Of a stretch of DNA of 11,358 nt, positions 1 through 6,690 are shown in pieces; position 1 is the stretch's first letter, and every line of letters starts with the position of its first letter. A model generated the notes under the pieces. That model was not told the origin of the DNA, made no database searches, and saw only the letters and a program-made list of their open reading frames with translations. Made by a program: the position numbers and the translations under genes. Location: NCBI GenBank assembly GCA_903923345.1, contig CAIXXI010000005.1:1-11358 (forward strand), given 5' to 3'. Origin of the DNA: an uncultured Burkholderiales bacterium (GTDB lineage Bacteria > Pseudomonadota > Gammaproteobacteria > Burkholderiales > Burkholderiaceae_E).

Positions 1-1068
1 ATCTATCAGGATGCCCAGGCCGGTGCCCAGCAACTGCGCAATCAGGCTGACGCCGCCGAGACCACCGAGCATCTTGCTGCCAAAGATTCCCGCCGCGATG
101 CCGCCCCATGCGCCACACAGGCCATGCAGGGGCCACACGCCCAGCACATCATCGATGCGCAGCCGGTTTTGGGTGAGGGTGAACATCTGCACGAACAGCG
201 CCCCAGCCACTGCGCCCACCACGAGCGCACCCAGCGGATGCATGATGTCGGAGCCGGCACAGACTGCAACCAGGCCGGCGAGCGGGCCGTTGTAGACGAA
301 GCCCGGGTCGTTGCGTCCCATCAGGGTGGCCACCAGCGTGCCACCGACCATCGCCATCAGCGAATTGACTGCGACCAGGCCACTGATCTTGCCGACCTCC
401 TGCGCGCTCATGACATTGAAGCCAAACCAGCCGACCACCAGGATCCAGCTGCCCAGTGCCAGAAAGGGAATGCTCGAGGGCGGATGCGCGGAGGCAATCT
501 TCCCGTCCTTGCCATATCGGCCACGGCGTGCACCCAGGGCCAGCACCGCCATGAGTCCGATCCAGCCACCCACCGCGTGCACCACGACCGACCCGGCGAA
601 ATCATGGAAGTTCTCGCCGAAGCTCGATTTCATCATCGCCTGAAAGCCGAAGCGCTCGCCCCAGGCCATGCCCTCGAAGAGCGGGTACACCAGCCCGACC
701 AGCACCGCAGTGGCGATCAACTGCGGGCCGAAGCGCGCGCGTTCGGCAATGCCACCGGAGACGATCGCCGGGATCGCGGCTGCAAAGGTCATCAGAAAGA
801 AGAACTTGACCAGGTCATAGCCGTTCTTTTCGATCAGGGACTCGGCACCGACCAGAAACGAGGTGCCGTAGGCCACGCCATAGCCCACCAGGAAATAGAC
901 GAGGGTGGAAACCGCGAAGTCCACCAGAATCTTCACCAGCGCATTGACCTGGTTCTTGTACCGAACCGTGCCCAGTTCGAGAAAGGCAAAGCCTGAGTGC
1001 ATCGCAAGCACCATGATGGCGCCCAGCAGGATGAACAGGGTGTCGGTGCCAGTCTTCAGGGTCTCCAT
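1..1068 (-). CDS. amt: Ammonium transporter (Amt family), C-terminus cut by window edge
   Basis: An inner-membrane channel protein that takes up ammonium/ammonia. The reading frame is open from the start codon to base 1, giving 356 codons without a stop, so the C-terminus lies outside the window. It begins METLKTGTDTLF and enters the first membrane helix almost at once; unlike E. coli AmtB it has no separate signal peptide, as in many Amt proteins. Both pore histidines are visible: H164 in VVVHAVGGW, with the conserved Asp eight residues before it (D156), and H315 in WPLHGLCGAWG. The segments LGTVRYKNQVNAL, AIVSGGIAERARF and GWFGFNVMSA are typical of the family. I chose the ATG at 1066-1068 over the in-frame ATG at 1072-1074 because a GGAGA Shine-Dalgarno (1075-1079) sits 6-7 bases from the former but directly against the latter. 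Whether a glnK gene is linked cannot be seen. Confidence 0.95.
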   Translation of the reverse strand, partial: METLKTGTDTLFILLGAIMVLAMHSGFAFLELGTVRYKNQVNALVKILVDFAVSTLVYFLVGYGVAYGTSFLVGAESLIEKNGYDLVKFFFLMTFAAAIPAIVSGGIAERARFGPQLIATAVLVGLVYPLFEGMAWGERFGFQAMMKSSFGENFHDFAGSVVVHAVGGWIGLMAVLALGARRGRYGKDGKIASAHPPSSIPFLALGSWILVVGWFGFNVMSAQEVGKISGLVAVNSLMAMVGGTLVATLMGRNDPGFVYNGPLAGLVAVCAGSDIMHPLGALVVGAVAGALFVQMFTLTQNRLRIDDVLGVWPLHGLCGAWGGIAAGIFGSKMLGGLGGVSLIAQLLGTGLGILID

Positions 1069-1260
1069 CTGCATTCTCCGTGTGCGAACCGGACCCTGAG
1101 AGCAGGATTCGTTCCACTCAAGCTCACCGCCGGTTCAAAAAATGCCTGATCCGGGTGCATTCCGTGTCGCCATGCGGTGCGCCGGGGGGCGTTCACGCTG
1201 CGTGCGGCGCGGGTTCAGCTCGAACTGCAGTGTTCGGGACGGCTGTATTGAGCGATCGGC

Positions 1261-1297
1261 GCCCCAGGATCGGGCGGTGTTCGCACGATCTTGGGGC
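1261..1297 (-). terminator. Possible hairpin terminator downstream of the SDR gene
   Basis: Two 12-base arms (1261-1272 and 1286-1297) pair across a 13-base loop with a single imperfect position (G-U in plus-sense RNA, A-C in minus-sense RNA). The hairpin lies about 40 bases past the SDR stop codon. It has no U-tract on the minus strand and only TTT on the plus strand, so it is a weak terminator candidate. The rest of the 1069-1336 gap shows no gene. No convincing promoter for amt could be picked out by eye. Confidence 0.3.
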
Positions 1298-1336
1298 TTT
1301 GCTGACCGTATTTGGTGCGACCCGGGCTTGTCAGGC

Positions 1337-2107
1337 TCAGTCGGTCGGCATCAGATAATTGAGCGCCAGACGACCGCCATCGGGGTACAGCGTCTGTCCG
1401 GTGAAGTAGGAGCCTTCCTCGCTGGCGAGAAAGACGGCCACACTGGCTACCTCCGACGGTTCGCCCAGTCGGCCCAGTGGGGTGCGCGAGCGGATCGTGC
1501 GTTCGGCTGCCGGTGACCCGAGCACGGCCTGGCGAGCGAGATCGGTCGCGATGGTGCCCGGTCCGATCGCATTGACCCGGATGCCATGAGGCGCCAGCGA
1601 CATCGCCATCACCCGGGTGAGCTGGTTCACGCCGCCCTTGGACACCACATACGGGACCTGGTTCGGGATGGCCAGGATGGCATTGACACTGGACATGTTG
1701 ATGATCACGCCGGCGCGCTTTTCCTTGACCATGCGACGCGCCACCGCCTGACCGAATACAAAATAGGACCGCAGGTTGATGCTCAGCACCCGGTCGAAAT
1801 CGGCTTCCTGCAGGTCCAGGAAGTCGGCGGCATGGGTGATGCCGGCATTGTTCAGCAGGATGTCGATCGGGCCGAAGCGCGCGGTCACCGTGTCGATGGC
1901 TTCATGGGCAGTTTCGGTCCGGGTCACATCCCCTGTGATCAACACGGCTCGATCGGCACCGATCGACTCGACTGCCTGTGCGCCCCGCTGGGCATCGGTG
2001 TCGACGATGCCGACCTTCGCGCCCTCCTGGGCGAAACGCTGAGCGCAGGCCAGACCAATGCCCTGCGCCCCTCCGGTGATCAGTGCGACTTTTGACTCCA
2101 GCTTCAT
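1337..2107 (-). CDS. SDR-family NAD(P)-dependent oxidoreductase
   Basis: A 256-residue classical short-chain dehydrogenase/reductase, the usual length for the family. The Rossmann cofactor motif TGGAQGIG is at residues 11-18. Asp36 at the end of the second strand (GIVDTD) usually means a preference for NAD over NADP. NNAG is at 86-89, and the catalytic tetrad N111, S140, Y153, K157 is complete (YVVSK). The C-terminal YFTGQTLYPDGGR segment is typical of the glucose-1-dehydrogenase/FabG-like branch. The substrate cannot be inferred: such genes are often annotated as 3-oxoacyl-ACP reductase, but the lack of fatty-acid genes nearby argues against FabG itself. The start is supported by GAGGAG nine bases upstream. 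It is transcribed away from dacB, so the two share a short 45-base divergent spacer. Confidence 0.9.
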   Translation of the reverse strand: MKLESKVALITGGAQGIGLACAQRFAQEGAKVGIVDTDAQRGAQAVESIGADRAVLITGDVTRTETAHEAIDTVTARFGPIDILLNNAGITHAADFLDLQEADFDRVLSINLRSYFVFGQAVARRMVKEKRAGVIINMSSVNAILAIPNQVPYVVSKGGVNQLTRVMAMSLAPHGIRVNAIGPGTIATDLARQAVLGSPAAERTIRSRTPLGRLGEPSEVASVAVFLASEEGSYFTGQTLYPDGGRLALNYLMPTD

Positions 2108-2152
2108 GGCTCAATGCTCCTCGTCGGTTGTAAACGGTTGCTGCGCTGACGC

Positions 2153-3712
2153 ATGCGATCATCGTCGATTATGAAGCGCGCATCGACTCCCTCATTCCGA
2201 CTGATGTCGATCCTGCCGGCATGCGGCCTGGCACTGCTCCTGGTGTTCACTCCGGCTCGCGCGCCCAACGCGCAGCCCGCAAGCCCTGCGCCGCTGGATG
2301 CGCCGCAGGCATCGCCCTTGGATGTGGTCGTCCCGCCAGACCGGATCGCACCGGCATCCACTGCAGTGCCGGGCGCGGTGGCCGATGCCATGCGGGCGGC
2401 GGCGCTCGGGTCTGCCGAATACGGCGTGGCGGTGGTGCCGCTTGACGGCGGCGCGCCGCTGGTCTGGCACAACGCCGATGCGCCCTTCAATCCGGCCTCG
2501 ACCATGAAGCTGGTCACCACGCATGCTGCGCTGGCTTTGCTTGGCCCGAACTACCGCTGGCGCACCCAGATCCTGATGCGCGGCCAGCTGGTGGGCGACG
2601 TCCTGCAGGGCGATCTGGTGCTGCAAGGCGGTGGCGACCCGAAGCTGGTGATCGAGGATCTGACCGAAATCATCATGCGACTCAGGGCCCGGGGGCTTCG
2701 CGAAATCCGCGGCAACCTGGTGGTTGACGATTCGCTCTACGACGTCGGCGATTCAGCCGTCGAGGCTTTCGACGGCGACCGCTCGCAGCCCTACAACGTC
2801 CGACCCAATGCGGCACTGATGAATTTCAAGGCGACTCGCGTGTCGGTGCGTCCCCAGACGGGTGGGCTGGCGGTCGACCTGGATCCGCCGCTGGATGTGC
2901 CGATTGTCGATGAGGTGAAGCTGGTCCGCGGCGGCTGTCGGTTTGGCGTTGCAGGGCTGGCGATTCGGGACACCGGTCCGGATGAGTCGCCGTCGATCCG
3001 GGTGGCCGGCACCTACTCACCGGCCTGTGGCGAGCAATCGACCATGGTGGCCGTGCTGAATCACCGTCAGTTCATTCACGCCTTCTTTGGAGCAGCCTGG
3101 CGGGCGGCCGGTGGCCAGTGGGAAGGCCGCACGGTGGTCGAGCGGCGAATCGAGCCGAACCTGCCGGTGCTGGTGCGCTGGGACTCGCCGCGGGTGCTGG
3201 CCGATGTGGTCAAGGATATTAATAAGTACAGCAACAATGTGATGGCCCGTCAGGTGATGCTGCAGACGTCCGCCGATCCGCAGCGCAGACGCCCCGCCAC
3301 GCTGGAACGCGCCCGTGCCACGCTCAACGCCTGGCTCGAAAAGCGCGGCCTGCGCTCGCCCGAACTCATCATCGACAACGGCTCGGGCCTGTCGCGCCGG
3401 GAGCGCATCGCGCCGGCCAGCCTCGCCCGCCTGCTGGTGGACGCGTCCCGAAGCCCCTATGCGCCGATCTACCTGGAGTCGCTGCCGGTCGTGGGGATCG
3501 ATGGCACGATGAAAGGGCGTCTCAAGTCTGATGCGGTGGCGGGCAATGCCTGGATCAAGACCGGAAGCCTCAACGATGTGCGCAGCATTGCCGGCTATGT
3601 GGACGGTGTGTCAGGGCGGCGCTATGCGGTGGTCATGCTGGTCAACGGCCCCCGTGCTGGAAACAGCGGCGCCGCCCAGGATGCATTGCTGCGCTGGGTG
3701 CATTCCAACTGA
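2153..3712 (+). CDS. dacB: D-alanyl-D-alanine carboxypeptidase/endopeptidase (PBP4, peptidase S13)
   Basis: A periplasmic penicillin-binding protein that trims the terminal D-Ala of muropeptides and cleaves peptide cross-links. All three active-site motifs of the S13 family are present: SxxK as S116-T-M-K119 (context FNPASTMKLV), SxN as S360-N-N362 (context NKYSNNVMARQ), and KTG at 469-471 (context WIKTGSLNDV). GDLVLQGGGDPKL and NGSGLSRRERI are also family hallmarks. The N-terminus is a Sec signal peptide with basic residues (MKRAS) followed by a hydrophobic core around residues 20-34, with cleavage probably near residues 37-41. Neither the ATG at 2153 nor the in-frame ATG at 2171 has a good Shine-Dalgarno. 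The later one gives a more compact signal peptide (MKRASTPSF), so the true protein may be six residues shorter. At 519 residues it is somewhat longer than E. coli DacB (477). It converges on ubiD with 12 bases between stops. Confidence 0.95.
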   Translation: MRSSSIMKRASTPSFRLMSILPACGLALLLVFTPARAPNAQPASPAPLDAPQASPLDVVVPPDRIAPASTAVPGAVADAMRAAALGSAEYGVAVVPLDGGAPLVWHNADAPFNPASTMKLVTTHAALALLGPNYRWRTQILMRGQLVGDVLQGDLVLQGGGDPKLVIEDLTEIIMRLRARGLREIRGNLVVDDSLYDVGDSAVEAFDGDRSQPYNVRPNAALMNFKATRVSVRPQTGGLAVDLDPPLDVPIVDEVKLVRGGCRFGVAGLAIRDTGPDESPSIRVAGTYSPACGEQSTMVAVLNHRQFIHAFFGAAWRAAGGQWEGRTVVERRIEPNLPVLVRWDSPRVLADVVKDINKYSNNVMARQVMLQTSADPQRRRPATLERARATLNAWLEKRGLRSPELIIDNGSGLSRRERIAPASLARLLVDASRSPYAPIYLESLPVVGIDGTMKGRLKSDAVAGNAWIKTGSLNDVRSIAGYVDGVSGRRYAVVMLVNGPRAGNSGAAQDALLRWVHSN

Positions 3713-3724
3713 GAACACCGGGCG

Positions 3725-5281
3725 TCACAGGCCCAATTGGCCCCACAGCTCATCGACCCGCTTTTTCACGTCGGCTGACATGCTGATGGTCCGCCCCCAT
3801 TCGCGATCGGTTTCGCCCGGCCACTTGTGGGTGGCATCGATGCCCATTTTGGAGCCCAGCCCCGAAACCGGCGAGGCGAAGTCCAGGTAATCGATCGGGG
3901 TCCGGTCGACCAGCGTCGTGTCCCGGATCGGGTCGACCCGGGTGGTGATCGCCCAGATCACTTCCTTCCAGTCGCGCACATCGATGTCGTCGTCGACCAC
4001 CACGATGAACTTGGTGTACATGAACTGGCGCAGAAAGCTCCAGATCCCGAACATCACCCGCTTGGCATGACCGGGATACTGCTTCTTCATCGAGACCACT
4101 GCCATCCGGTACGAACAGCCTTCGGGGGGGAGATAGAAGTCGGTGATCTCGCTGAACTGCTTGCGCAGGATCGGCACGAACACTTCATTGAGCGCCACGC
4201 CCAGAATGGCGGGCTCGTCCGGCGGCTTGCCGGTATAGGTGGAGTGGTAAATCGCCCCGTTGCGCAAGGTGACGCGGTCGATGGCAAAGACTGGAAACCA
4301 GTCCTGCTCGTTGTAATAGCCGGTGTGATCGCCGTAAGGGCCTTCAAGCGCCATTTCCCAGCCGTTCAGTGCGGCCGGCGGCAGCTCGCCCGCCCAGCCC
4401 AGGCGACGCGCATGTTCACGGGTCAGCGAGCCGTCCGGGTCCGGGCGGATCGAGCCTTCCAGGACGATTTCGGCGCTGGCCGGCACCCGCAGGTCGTTGC
4501 CCAGACATTTGACCAGTTCGGTCCGGGCGCCCCTGAGCAAGCCTGCGAATTGATATTCCGACAGGCTGTCGGGGACCGGGGTGACTGCCCCGAGAATGGT
4601 CGCCGGGTCGGCACCCAGGGCAACCGCCATTGGAAAGGGCTTTCCGGGATGGGCGGCTGCATGGTCCCGGAAATCGAGTGCGCCGCCTCGATGGGCCAAC
4701 CAGCGCATGATCGTGCGGTTCGGCCCGATCACCTGCTGACGATAGATGCCCAGATTCTGGCGGGTGCGCTGCGGGCCGCGGGTGATGACCAGCCCCCAGG
4801 TGATCAGCGGCGCCACGTCGCCTGGCCAACAGGTCTGGATCGGCAGGCGTCCGAGGTCGACCTGATCGCCCTCCCAGACCTGCTGCTGACACGGCGCCCG
4901 GGAGACTTCGCGCGGTGACATGTTGAGCACTTGACGCAGCACCGGCAGCTTATCCCAGGCATCTTTCAGGCCTTTGGGTGGCTCGGGTTCTTTCAGATAG
5001 GCGAGCAGCGTCCCGACTTCCCGCAGCGCCTCGACCGACTCTTCGCCCATGCCGAGTGCGACCCGGCGCGGGGTGCCGAACAGGTTGGCCAAAACCGGAA
5101 AAGCGCTGGCCCGGCCGTCCTGCACCGGTTGCTCGAACAGCAGCGCCGGGCCCTGAGCGCGCAGGACGCGGTCGGAGATTTCAGTCATCTCCAGGCGGGG
5201 CGAGACCGGTGTGCTGATCCGGCGAAGCTCACCCCTGGATTCCAGTTGCGCGATGAAGTCGCGCAGGTCGTCGTACCGCAT
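3725..5281 (-). CDS. ubiD: 4-hydroxy-3-polyprenylbenzoate decarboxylase UbiD
   Basis: Decarboxylates 4-hydroxy-3-polyprenylbenzoate in ubiquinone biosynthesis, using prenylated FMN made by UbiX (not in this window). The 518-residue protein follows E. coli UbiD closely from MRYDDLRDFIAQLESRGELRRI to the end. Hallmarks are PLITWGLVITRGP, RQNLGIYRQQ (carrying the conserved active-site Arg), ALGADPATILGAVTPVPDSLSEY, EIVLEG (271-276), EGPYGDHTGYYNE (from 313), DFYLPPEGCSYRMAVV and DYLDFASPVSGLGSKMGIDAT. The EIVLEG and EGPYGD acidic residues lie in the metal/cofactor pocket region of the family. About 27 extra residues sit between those two motifs compared with the E. coli protein as I recall it (see findings). 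The ATG start matches the family N-terminus, but I see no strong Shine-Dalgarno before it. It is divergent from the promoter at 5343-5370 and convergent with dacB. Confidence 0.97.
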   Translation of the reverse strand: MRYDDLRDFIAQLESRGELRRISTPVSPRLEMTEISDRVLRAQGPALLFEQPVQDGRASAFPVLANLFGTPRRVALGMGEESVEALREVGTLLAYLKEPEPPKGLKDAWDKLPVLRQVLNMSPREVSRAPCQQQVWEGDQVDLGRLPIQTCWPGDVAPLITWGLVITRGPQRTRQNLGIYRQQVIGPNRTIMRWLAHRGGALDFRDHAAAHPGKPFPMAVALGADPATILGAVTPVPDSLSEYQFAGLLRGARTELVKCLGNDLRVPASAEIVLEGSIRPDPDGSLTREHARRLGWAGELPPAALNGWEMALEGPYGDHTGYYNEQDWFPVFAIDRVTLRNGAIYHSTYTGKPPDEPAILGVALNEVFVPILRKQFSEITDFYLPPEGCSYRMAVVSMKKQYPGHAKRVMFGIWSFLRQFMYTKFIVVVDDDIDVRDWKEVIWAITTRVDPIRDTTLVDRTPIDYLDFASPVSGLGSKMGIDATHKWPGETDREWGRTISMSADVKKRVDELWGQLGL

Positions 5282-5308
5282 TGAGGTCTTATCGGAAGGG
5301 AAGAACCC

Positions 5309-5336
5309 GTCATCCTCGCACAGCCGTCGGGATGAC
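5309..5336. repeat. Spaced dyad GTCATCC / GGATGAC, possible operator or leader hairpin
   Basis: Two perfect 7-base inverted arms (5309-5315 and 5330-5336) are separated by 14 bases, so arm centres are 21 bp apart, about two helical turns. The dyad ends seven bases before the -35 box at 5343 and lies 28 bases upstream of the ubiD start codon. It could bind a dimeric regulator acting on the rightward promoter or on ubiD, or form a hairpin in the ubiD leader. Chance occurrence is possible. Confidence 0.35.
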
Positions 5337-5342
5337 AGTCGT

Positions 5343-5370
5343 TTGACGGTGCGACCTCGACTGGTATAAT
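5343..5370 (+). promoter_or_regulatory. Strong sigma70-type promoter with extended -10
   Basis: TTGACG (5343-5348, five of six matches to the consensus -35) is followed by 16 bases and a perfect TATAAT (5365-5370). TG at 5362-5363 makes an extended -10 element (TGGTATAAT). Transcription is expected to start around base 5377. This is by far the best promoter in the window. It points rightward toward the lytic transglycosylase gene, 315 bases ahead, or to an independent small RNA between them. Confidence 0.75.
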
Positions 5371-5376
5371 TCGGTC

Positions 5377-5691
5377 TTCAATCAACTCCCCGAACGTCGG
5401 GGTGCCCGGGTTACCCGGGTCGCGTTGGCGCAGTGGTTCGCCACGCTCAATCGGATCGTCCCACGCCGCCGGAGCACTTCTTCGGCCTGCACAGAGGGCG
5501 GCCATCTCACGGCAGACCTGAGGTCTGCCTCGGTATCGGCGGCATGGCCGCCCCGGGCTCGGCCTGATTGTCTGGACTCAGTGTGTCCGGTCTTCGGTGT
5601 CGATGCGGTTCCGGCAGAGTCTTCTGCCATGAAAATCGGTTCTCAGCCTGATGGCTGGGAGTGATGCAGCACGTGCTGCATGGGAGTCCTG
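5377..5691 (+). ncRNA. Highly structured untranslated RNA: long 5' leader or independent small RNA
   Basis: This non-coding stretch is a string of hairpins: 5388-5402 (6 bp, loop ACG), 5405-5419 (6 bp, loop TTA), 5422-5446 (8 bp with one bulge), 5468-5486 (7 bp with one G-U), 5511-5529 (perfect 8 bp, loop TGA), 5572-5590 (6 bp with one G-U), 5613-5628 (6 bp, loop GTCT), 5641-5660 (8 bp with one G-U) and 5664-5681 (18-base palindrome). Longer-range perfect pairing is also possible: 5496-5505 with 5544-5553 (10 bp, enclosing the 5511-5529 hairpin), 5404-5410 with 5552-5558 (7 bp), and CAATCA 5379-5384 with TGATTG 5565-5570, which would close a 192-base domain. A strong promoter precedes it. It could be the 5' untranslated region of the transglycosylase mRNA, or a small RNA ending near 5590-5597, where the 5572-5590 hairpin is followed by TCTTCGG. 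I recognise no known RNA family. The 3' boundary given is the leader interpretation. Confidence 0.45.
5664..5681. repeat. 18-bp perfect palindrome abutting the transglycosylase ribosome binding site
   Basis: The half-site ATGCAGCAC is followed directly by its complement GTGCTGCAT. The palindrome ends at the base before the GGGAG Shine-Dalgarno (5682-5686) of the gene starting at 5692. As DNA it could be an operator for a dimeric protein; as RNA it would form a hairpin next to the ribosome binding site. Confidence 0.6.
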
Positions 5692-6690
5692 ATGTCCGAT
5701 CAACACAGCTTGAGTTTGCGTTCGGTGGCGGTCCAGCATGCCCTGTCCGTGGCTCGGTCGTTGCGCGTCGCGGGTCCGGTCGCTCTGGTCACGGCCGTGG
5801 CCATTCACGGCACTCTGGGTGGTTTGGAGTCCAATCGTGCGGCGCTGCCGCTTTTTCAACAGGCCGCCTCGCTGGGGTCGCCTGCCGAGTCCAATGCAAT
5901 CCACACGGCCAGCCTGTCCGTGCTGGAGACGACCCGCCCGGCGTCAGCCCCGACCCACGAATCGGCTCCGATGGAGCCCTGGGTGAGGTCGGATGCGGCG
6001 TCCCGAGCAGCGGACATGACGCCGCTCAAGACACCCAAGCAGCTGAGCCGTGAGCAGGCCAACATCGCGCGCTTCATTGCAGCCCGATATCGCCTGACGG
6101 TCGAGGCCACAACCGAGTTCGTTCACCATGCCTATCTGGCCGCCCGCGACATGCGCATCGACCCGATGCTGGTGCTGGCGGTCATGTCGGTTGAGTCCAG
6201 TTTTAATCCCAATGCACAGAGCTCGGCTGGCGCCCAGGGGCTGATGCAGGTGCTCACCCGGGTCCATGTCGAGAAGTTTCTGCCGTTTGGTGGGATCCGG
6301 GCGGCTTTCGATCCAGTCGCCAGCATCCGGGTGGGCAGCTCGATTCTGCGCGATTACATCAGCCGCGAAGGCTCAGTCGAGGGCGGCTTGAAGTCGTATG
6401 TCGGTGCGGCGCTGATGGACAGCGACGGCGGTTACGGCGCCAAGGTGCTCAACGCACGCGATCGAATTGCTGCGGCCGCAGCCGGCACGCTGCCGCCCCC
6501 AGAATACGCGCCGGTGTCGGCTCCGAAGGTCGCGCTGGTCCGTCGGGGCCTTGACGCCACCGAGACCACCGATGCCCTGCGGGGCCCAGCGGCCGCGGAG
6601 CCGGCTTCGCTTGAGCCGTCGGCGGAACCGATGCCTGCGGTTCTCAGCGCGCCGCCCACCGAGACGCCCGCCAGCAACGGCGACCTCTGA
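5692..6690 (+). CDS. Lytic transglycosylase, SLT/goose-lysozyme-like domain, membrane-anchored or secreted
   Basis: A predicted peptidoglycan lytic transglycosylase of 332 residues, which would cleave the glycan strand between MurNAc and GlcNAc in the periplasm. The SLT domain spans roughly residues 120-265. The catalytic glutamate is E168 in VMSVESSFNP, followed by SSAGAQGLMQ (177-186) and the YVGAALMDSDGGYGAKVL segment that supplies the conserved tyrosine. A weakly hydrophobic stretch (about residues 26-45) near the N-terminus should be a signal anchor or signal peptide. A Ser/Ala/Pro-rich linker (about 50-100) leads to the catalytic domain, and the tail from about residue 262 is again Ala/Pro-rich and probably disordered. 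I chose the ATG at 5692 because GGGAG (5682-5686) is five bases upstream; the in-frame ATG at 5680 has no suitably placed site. It is probably driven by the promoter at 5343-5370. Confidence 0.88.
   Translation: MSDQHSLSLRSVAVQHALSVARSLRVAGPVALVTAVAIHGTLGGLESNRAALPLFQQAASLGSPAESNAIHTASLSVLETTRPASAPTHESAPMEPWVRSDAASRAADMTPLKTPKQLSREQANIARFIAARYRLTVEATTEFVHHAYLAARDMRIDPMLVLAVMSVESSFNPNAQSSAGAQGLMQVLTRVHVEKFLPFGGIRAAFDPVASIRVGSSILRDYISREGSVEGGLKSYVGAALMDSDGGYGAKVLNARDRIAAAAAGTLPPPEYAPVSAPKVALVRRGLDATETTDALRGPAAAEPASLEPSAEPMPAVLSAPPTETPASNGDL

Noticed and set aside
124..996. 290-codon open frame opposite amt
   Set aside because: Composition is a His/Gln/Arg-rich shadow of the amt codons; amt on the other strand has clear family motifs and a good ribosome binding site.
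1150..1175. A sigma54-like box for amt on the minus strand (TGGC ... TGCA)
   Set aside because: GG and GC are 11 bases apart instead of 10 and the rest of the consensus is poor; no NtrC-type inverted site is visible nearby.
2213..2224. Possible lipobox (LPAC) in the DacB signal peptide
   Set aside because: Proline at the -2 position is not accepted in lipoboxes and the hydrophobic core continues past the cysteine; a normal Sec signal peptide fits better.
3713..3745. GGCC-rich small hairpin between dacB and ubiD as a terminator
   Set aside because: Only a 4-bp stem and no U-tract; not supportable.
3827..4918. 363-codon open frame opposite ubiD
   Set aside because: Antisense shadow of a highly conserved gene in GC-rich DNA; no recognisable domain.
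5421..5446. tRNA-like D-arm wording (TTGGCGCAGTGGTT)
   Set aside because: No T-arm, anticodon arm or acceptor pairing follows; it is simply one hairpin of the structured region.
5382..5664. Possible small proteins of 79-82 residues on either strand in the 5282-5691 gap
   Set aside because: They depend on non-ATG starts, show no family likeness, and the hairpin density is better explained by a structured RNA.
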